Positions 7,185-9,847 of a DNA stretch of 9,847 nt are shown here, one piece after another. The stretch is from positions 1-9,847 of the forward strand of contig JBEKZS010000155.1 in the NCBI GenBank assembly GCA_049509635.1, given 5' to 3'. Position numbers and translations under genes: made by a program. The notes beneath the pieces were generated by a model, which was not told the DNA's origin, did no database searches, and was given only the letters and a program-made list of their open reading frames with translations. How positions within the stretch are numbered: position 1 is the stretch's first letter; every line of letters starts with the position of its first letter. The DNA comes from Roseiarcus sp049509635. Its GTDB lineage: Bacteria; Pseudomonadota; Alphaproteobacteria; Rhizobiales; Beijerinckiaceae.

Positions 7185-7213
7185 TTATAAGCCCTGTTTC
7201 GCCGCGGCGAAAA
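7185..7213 (-). promoter_or_regulatory. Possible phaA promoter
   Basis: On the reverse strand TTTTCG (7213-7208) and TTATAA (7190-7185) are separated by 17 bases. The -10-like box is the most AT-rich hexamer upstream of phaA and sits inside the 10-bp palindrome GCTTATAAGC (7183-7192). The -35-like box is weak. The spacer holds most of the 16-bp palindrome described separately, an arrangement typical of a repressor-controlled promoter. The predicted leader is about 60 bases. Confidence 0.35.
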
Positions 7214-7218
7214 GGGGC
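7191..7218. promoter_or_regulatory. Palindromic candidate operator upstream of phaA
   Basis: The centre, TTTCGCCGCGGCGAAA (7197-7212), is a perfect 16-bp palindrome. After a two-base mismatch on each side, GCCC (7191-7194) and GGGC (7215-7218) extend the symmetry, so 12 of 14 base pairs across 28 bp are symmetric. There is no loop, so a dimeric DNA-binding protein fits better than an RNA hairpin. It is not a TGC-N3-GCA site, so the binder could be a regulator other than PhaR. Confidence 0.45.
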
Positions 7219-7230
7219 GGGCGCGGTCGC

Positions 7231-7248
7231 CGGATGAAAATTAATCCG
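7231..7248. repeat. AT-centred inverted repeat in the phaA-phaR intergenic region
   Basis: CGGAT (7231-7235) and ATCCG (7244-7248) are inverted around GAAAATTA, where two further pairs also match, giving 7 of 9 symmetric pairs. It is the most AT-rich spot in a GC-rich region and lies about 160 bases before phaR and 115 before phaA. It could be a second protein site or part of a promoter. Confidence 0.25.
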
Positions 7249-7250
7249 CG

Positions 7251-7266
7251 CCGGCGCCGGCGCCGG
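7251..7266. repeat. Short CCGGCG tandem tract
   Basis: CCGGCGCCGGCGCCGG is a 6-bp unit repeated about two and two-thirds times, which also makes it a perfect 16-bp palindrome. Because the unit is itself symmetric the palindrome may carry no separate meaning; such tracts arise easily at this GC content. It lies between the AT-centred repeat and the phaR leader. Confidence 0.4.
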
Positions 7267-7368
7267 TCATCGACCGAGGTCGAGCAAAGTCAATCAAAAG
7301 TGGCTTTCTCCCCCGATCGGCCCTAGGAATGGAGTTCCGAGGAGCGCCAAGACGGCCTATGTTTCGAG

Positions 7369-7387
7369 CTGCCCCGCCGGGGCGCAG
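7369..7387 (+). promoter_or_regulatory. CTGC/GCAG dyad in the phaR leader
   Basis: CTGC (7369-7372) and GCAG (7384-7387) are inverted around 11 bases that contain CCC and GGG able to extend the pairing, with one unpaired C. The half-sites are those reported for PhaR (from memory) but the spacing is 11 rather than 3-4. The dyad lies 24 bases before the phaR ATG, so it could be an autoregulatory site or an RNA hairpin just upstream of the ribosome site (GGAG at 7396-7399). Confidence 0.3.
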
Positions 7388-7410
7388 TTCCGCGTGGAGT
7401 CCAGACCGCC

Positions 7411-8010
7411 ATGACCACCGCATCGCCCGTCGCCCCGATCACGATCAAGAAATACGCCAACCGGCGGCTCTACAATACGGCGTCGAGCGCTTACGTGACG
7501 CTGGCGGATCTGGCGAAAATGGTCAAGGCGGGCGAGGACTTCGCGGTCTATGACGCCAAGACCGGCGAGGAGATCACCCGCTCCGTCCTCACCCAGATCA
7601 TCTTCGAGCAGGAGGGCAAGGAGGGGCAGTCGCTGCTGCCGATCACCTTCCTGCGCCAGCTGATCCGGTTCTACGGCGACAGCGTCCAGGCCCTGCTGCC
7701 GAGCTATCTGGAATTCTCGATCGACCGCTTCACCGGCGAGCAGCAGAAGTTCCGCGAGGAGGCCAGCCGCGCGTTCGGCGTGACGCCGTTCGCGGCGCCG
7801 GCGTTCGGCGCGCTCGAGGAGCTGACCCGCAAGAATCTCGCCGCCTTCACCAAGGCGCTCGGCATGTTCACCCCCTTCGTCGCGCCCGCGCCGGCGCCGG
7901 TCGATCTGGCGGCGCCCGCCGCGCCGGCGGAGAAGGCCGATCTCGACCAGATGAAGACCCAGCTGTCGGAGATGCAGCGGCGCCTCGACAGCCTCGCCGA
8001 GAAGCGCTGA
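7411..8010 (+). CDS. phaR: Polyhydroxyalkanoate synthesis repressor
   Basis: PhaR is a DNA-binding repressor that also binds nascent PHB. In related bacteria it controls phasin and other PHA genes and is released from DNA when polymer accumulates. The 199-residue protein has the N-terminal PHB/PHA accumulation regulator DNA-binding domain at about 10-71, with the hallmark TIKKYANRRLYNT (11-23) followed by YVTLADLAKMVKAGEDF and TGEEITRSVLTQII. Next comes the accumulation-regulator domain, QSLLPITFLRQLIRFYGD onward (about 75-115), then an Ala/Pro-rich linker (about 150-172) and a heptad-like C-terminal helix DLDQMKTQLSEMQRRLDSL, probably for oligomerisation. GGAG lies 11 bases before the ATG. 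In Methylobacterium extorquens PhaR is known to influence acetyl-CoA flow into the glyoxylate-regeneration (EMC) route, which makes its nearness to ccr and ecm meaningful. It is divergent from phaA and convergent with gloB. Confidence 0.95.
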   Translation: MTTASPVAPITIKKYANRRLYNTASSAYVTLADLAKMVKAGEDFAVYDAKTGEEITRSVLTQIIFEQEGKEGQSLLPITFLRQLIRFYGDSVQALLPSYLEFSIDRFTGEQQKFREEASRAFGVTPFAAPAFGALEELTRKNLAAFTKALGMFTPFVAPAPAPVDLAAPAAPAEKADLDQMKTQLSEMQRRLDSLAEKR

Positions 8011-8012
8011 GC

Positions 8013-8027
8013 GACCCCGGCCGGGTC
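8013..8027. terminator. Weak bidirectional hairpin between phaR and gloB
   Basis: GACCC (8013-8017) and GGGTC (8023-8027) pair around CGGCC, in the 15-base gap between two convergent genes and overlapping the gloB stop codon. It is the only obvious structure where termination of both genes would be expected. The five-base stem and the lack of T-runs make it a poor canonical terminator. Confidence 0.25.
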
Positions 8028-8799
8028 AGAATCGATCCTTGCGGCCGCGCAGTTCCGCGAAAACCGCGGCCGGGTCGGCGCCGCTCATGCCGAGCGCGGC
8101 CTGGACCTCCGGCTCCTCGGCGCGCAGGAAGGGGTTGGAGGCGAGCTCCAGCGTCATGGTCGTCGGCAGGGTCGCCTCGCCCGCCGCGCGGCGCCGGCCG
8201 ATCTCGGCGATGCGGTCCTTCAGCACGACATTGTCCGCCTCGATCGTCGCCGCGAAGCGGGCGTTGGCCTCGGTGTATTCGTGGCCGCAATAGATCTCGG
8301 TTTCTCCCGGCAGGCGCTCGGCGAGCTTGGCGAGCGAGTCCCACATGACGCCGAGCGGCGTCTCGAACACGCGCCCGCACCCGAGCGCGAACAGGGTGTC
8401 GCCGCAGAACGCCAGTTCGTCGTCCTCGAACCAGTAGCAGATATGCCCGGCGGTATGGCCAGGCGTCTCGAGCACGCGCGCCGCGATCTGGCCGACATGG
8501 GCGTAATCGGCCTCCTGCAAGAGGACGTCGAGGGCGCCGATCCGCGAGGCCTCGCGGGCGGGGCCGGCGATGCGCAGCGCGGGAAAGCGCGCCTTCAGCC
8601 CGGGGATTCCCTGGATATGGTCGGCGTGGTGATGGGTGATCAGCAGGTCGGTGAGCGTCCAGCCGCGCGCGCCGGCCGCGGCGATGATCGCGTCGGCGTC
8701 GGGCGCATCGATGGCGGCGGTCGCGGCCGATCGCGAATCATGGACCAGCACGCCGAAATTGTCCTGCAGGCAAATGAATTGATGGACGTGCGTCGTCAT
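8026..8799 (-). CDS. gloB: Hydroxyacylglutathione hydrolase (glyoxalase II)
   Basis: GloB hydrolyses S-D-lactoylglutathione to D-lactate and glutathione, completing methylglyoxal detoxification in the cytoplasm. The 257-residue protein is a metallo-beta-lactamase-fold enzyme of normal length. The dinuclear metal site is visible: THHHADH (55-61), His115 and His119 in GHTAGH, bridging Asp134 in FCGDTLF and His173 in CGHEYT. GCGR at 140-143 and the C-terminal LRGRKDRF supply the residues that bind glutathione in characterised glyoxalase II. The frame stays open 24 codons further upstream (to 8871), but that extension is Arg/Pro-rich. ATG at 8799 is preceded by AGAGAGG at good spacing and gives the family N-terminus, so it is preferred. 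It converges with phaR and is divergent from the methyltransferase-like gene. Confidence 0.94.
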   Translation of the reverse strand: MTTHVHQFICLQDNFGVLVHDSRSAATAAIDAPDADAIIAAAGARGWTLTDLLITHHHADHIQGIPGLKARFPALRIAGPAREASRIGALDVLLQEADYAHVGQIAARVLETPGHTAGHICYWFEDDELAFCGDTLFALGCGRVFETPLGVMWDSLAKLAERLPGETEIYCGHEYTEANARFAATIEADNVVLKDRIAEIGRRRAAGEATLPTTMTLELASNPFLRAEEPEVQAALGMSGADPAAVFAELRGRKDRF

Positions 8800-8885
8800 T
8801 TGGGGCCTCTCTGCGGGCGGGGCGCGGCGGGGGCGGGCGCGGGCGCGGACTTTTCGGCGCGCCGTCGACATGCAAGAACATCGCG

Positions 8886-9638
8886 ATGCCTCTGGATGTC
8901 AACGAACTTCGCAGCTTCTACGCCTCCCCGCTCGGCGACGTCGCCCGGCGGCTGATCGGCCGCGTCCTGCGCGTGCGCTGGGACAATTGCGTCGGCCTGT
9001 CGCTGATGGGGCTCGGCTTCGGCGCGCCCTATCTCGACCGGTTTCGCGAGGAGGCGATGCGCTCGCTCGCCTTCATGCCGGCAGAACAGGGCGTCGTGAA
9101 CTGGCCGGCGTCCGGCCGTTCGTCCTCGGCGCTCGTCGAGCCCGAGATGCTGCCGCTGCCCGACGCGTCGATCGAGCGGATTCTCGTGGTCCACGCGCTC
9201 GAAATGGCCGAGCATCCCAACGCCCTGCTCGAGGAGGTCTGGCGCGTGCTGACGCCGGGCGGGCGCGCCCTGTTCGTGGTGCCGTCGCGGCGCGGCGTCT
9301 GGGCGCGGGTCGACGGCACGCCGTTCGGCTTCGGCCGGCCCTATTCCAAGGGACAGCTGCGCGAACTGATGCGCGAGACGCTGTTTTCGCCGATCTACTG
9401 GGGCGAGGCGCTCTACGCGCCGCCGTTCAAGCGCCGGCTGTTCCTCAACTGGGCGACCGCGTTCGAGCGCGTCGGCGCGGTGGTCGGCCTGCCGTTCGCG
9501 GGCGTCTTCATCATCGAGGCGACCAAGCAGCTCTACCGGCCGGTCGGCGTGCGCCGCGCCGTCCGCCGGGTCGTTCCCCAGCTGCAGCCGGCGCTGGCGC
9601 CGAGCGCGAACCGGGGCGCCGCGCCGCGTCCGGGGTGA
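8886..9638 (+). CDS. Class I SAM-dependent methyltransferase-like protein
   Basis: This 250-residue protein resembles the Methyltransf_11 family; the acceptor is unknown. The glycine-rich loop appears as SLMGLGFGAPYLDRF (39-53): GxGxG is kept, but the usual acidic residue before it is absent. Later motifs fit better: LPLPDASIERILVVHALE, where the family has an acidic-aromatic-Asp strand then H-x-L-E, and EEVWRVLTPGGRALFVVP, the post-strand signature. The C-terminal segment after about residue 215 is Arg/Pro/Ala-rich and may be disordered. No clear Shine-Dalgarno precedes the ATG, which lies in the palindrome CATCGCGATG (8879-8888). It is divergent from gloB with 86 bases between starts, and from memory gloB and a methyltransferase gene are often neighbours in Hyphomicrobiales. 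Weak SAM binding or a non-catalytic role is possible. Confidence 0.78.
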   Translation: MPLDVNELRSFYASPLGDVARRLIGRVLRVRWDNCVGLSLMGLGFGAPYLDRFREEAMRSLAFMPAEQGVVNWPASGRSSSALVEPEMLPLPDASIERILVVHALEMAEHPNALLEEVWRVLTPGGRALFVVPSRRGVWARVDGTPFGFGRPYSKGQLRELMRETLFSPIYWGEALYAPPFKRRLFLNWATAFERVGAVVGLPFAGVFIIEATKQLYRPVGVRRAVRRVVPQLQPALAPSANRGAAPRPG

Positions 9639-9648
9639 GCGGGGCGCC

Positions 9649-9847
9649 TCACACGAACCGCTTGATGAAGGCGAGCGCGACCTGCGCGACCTCGCGCCAG
9701 CCGTCGTCGATCGTCAGCGCATGGCCGCGGTTGGGCATTTCGACGATTTCGGTCACGCCCGAATTGCCCTTCTGCTGCCCGAACGACGCGTTGGCGATCG
9801 CCCAGGGGACGGTATTGTCCTTCTCGCCCGATATGATCAGCAGCGGC
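9649..9847 (-). CDS. Alpha/beta hydrolase, C-terminal part (truncated by window edge)
   Basis: The reverse strand carries an open frame that enters from the right edge and ends with TGA at 9651-9649, giving the last 65 residues. It shows the two C-terminal members of the alpha/beta-hydrolase catalytic triad in their usual setting: Asp in PLLIISGEKDNTVPW and His in NRGHALTIDDGW, followed by an amphipathic C-terminal helix (VAQVALAFIKRFV). The nucleophile Ser and substrate-defining part are outside the window, so lipase, esterase, haloperoxidase-like or other roles cannot be told apart. It converges with the methyltransferase-like gene, ten bases separating the stops. Confidence 0.85.
   Translation of the reverse strand, partial: PLLIISGEKDNTVPWAIANASFGQQKGNSGVTEIVEMPNRGHALTIDDGWREVAQVALAFIKRFV

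Noticed and set aside
8800..8871. A longer gloB start that would add 24 residues
   Set aside because: The extension is Arg/Pro/Ala-rich and unlike glyoxalase II N-termini, whereas the downstream ATG has a strong AGAGAGG ribosome site.
8879..8888. CATCGCGATG palindrome at the methyltransferase-like start codon as an operator
   Set aside because: Ten-base palindromes built on CGCG are frequent in DNA of this composition, and there is no extended symmetry around it.

Overview
The window is very GC-rich (roughly 70 percent by eye), with dense genes and strong G/C third-position bias. The gene content points to an alphaproteobacterium of the Hyphomicrobiales, plausibly a methylotroph or phototroph relative such as the Beijerinckiaceae/Methylocystaceae. 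That lineage call rests on the crotonyl-CoA carboxylase/reductase, ethylmalonyl-CoA mutase and PhaR sequences. The genus cannot be fixed from the sequence alone. No RNA gene, mobile element or CRISPR array was seen.

Left part (1-3262): two enzymes of the ethylmalonyl-CoA (EMC) pathway lie on either side of a small membrane-protein gene. The N-terminal 202 codons of ccr (crotonyl-CoA carboxylase/reductase) read leftward off the window edge. A 104-residue three-helix membrane protein of unknown function and then ecm (ethylmalonyl-CoA mutase) read rightward. Together the two enzymes turn crotonyl-CoA, made from two acetyl-CoA, into methylsuccinyl-CoA, the route used for acetyl-CoA assimilation by bacteria without isocitrate lyase.

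Middle (3263-5095): a 360-base stretch with no convincing gene, then a 14-helix DHA2-type MFS exporter.

Right-centre (5105-8010): a polyhydroxybutyrate (PHB) block. phaA (thiolase) and phaB (acetoacetyl-CoA reductase) run leftward as an operon. phaR, the PHB-responsive repressor, is divergent from phaA across a 293-base region rich in dyad symmetry. PhaA and PhaB make acetoacetyl-CoA and 3-hydroxybutyryl-CoA, the common precursors of PHB and of crotonyl-CoA for Ccr. The window therefore brings together the supply steps, two committed EMC steps and a candidate regulator of the branch point. PHB synthase phaC is not in the window.

Right end (8026-9847): gloB (glyoxalase II) leftward, a divergent class I methyltransferase-like protein with a degenerate SAM motif, and the C-terminal end of an alpha/beta hydrolase entering from the right edge.

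The most interesting non-coding signals are dyads. A perfect 7-bp inverted repeat with a TGC-N3-GCA core covers the ecm start codon. A related imperfect dyad sits at the predicted ccr transcription start. A 16-bp perfect palindrome lies between the -35-like and -10-like boxes upstream of phaA. Together they suggest, without proving it, shared control of EMC and PHB genes by PhaR or another dimeric regulator.
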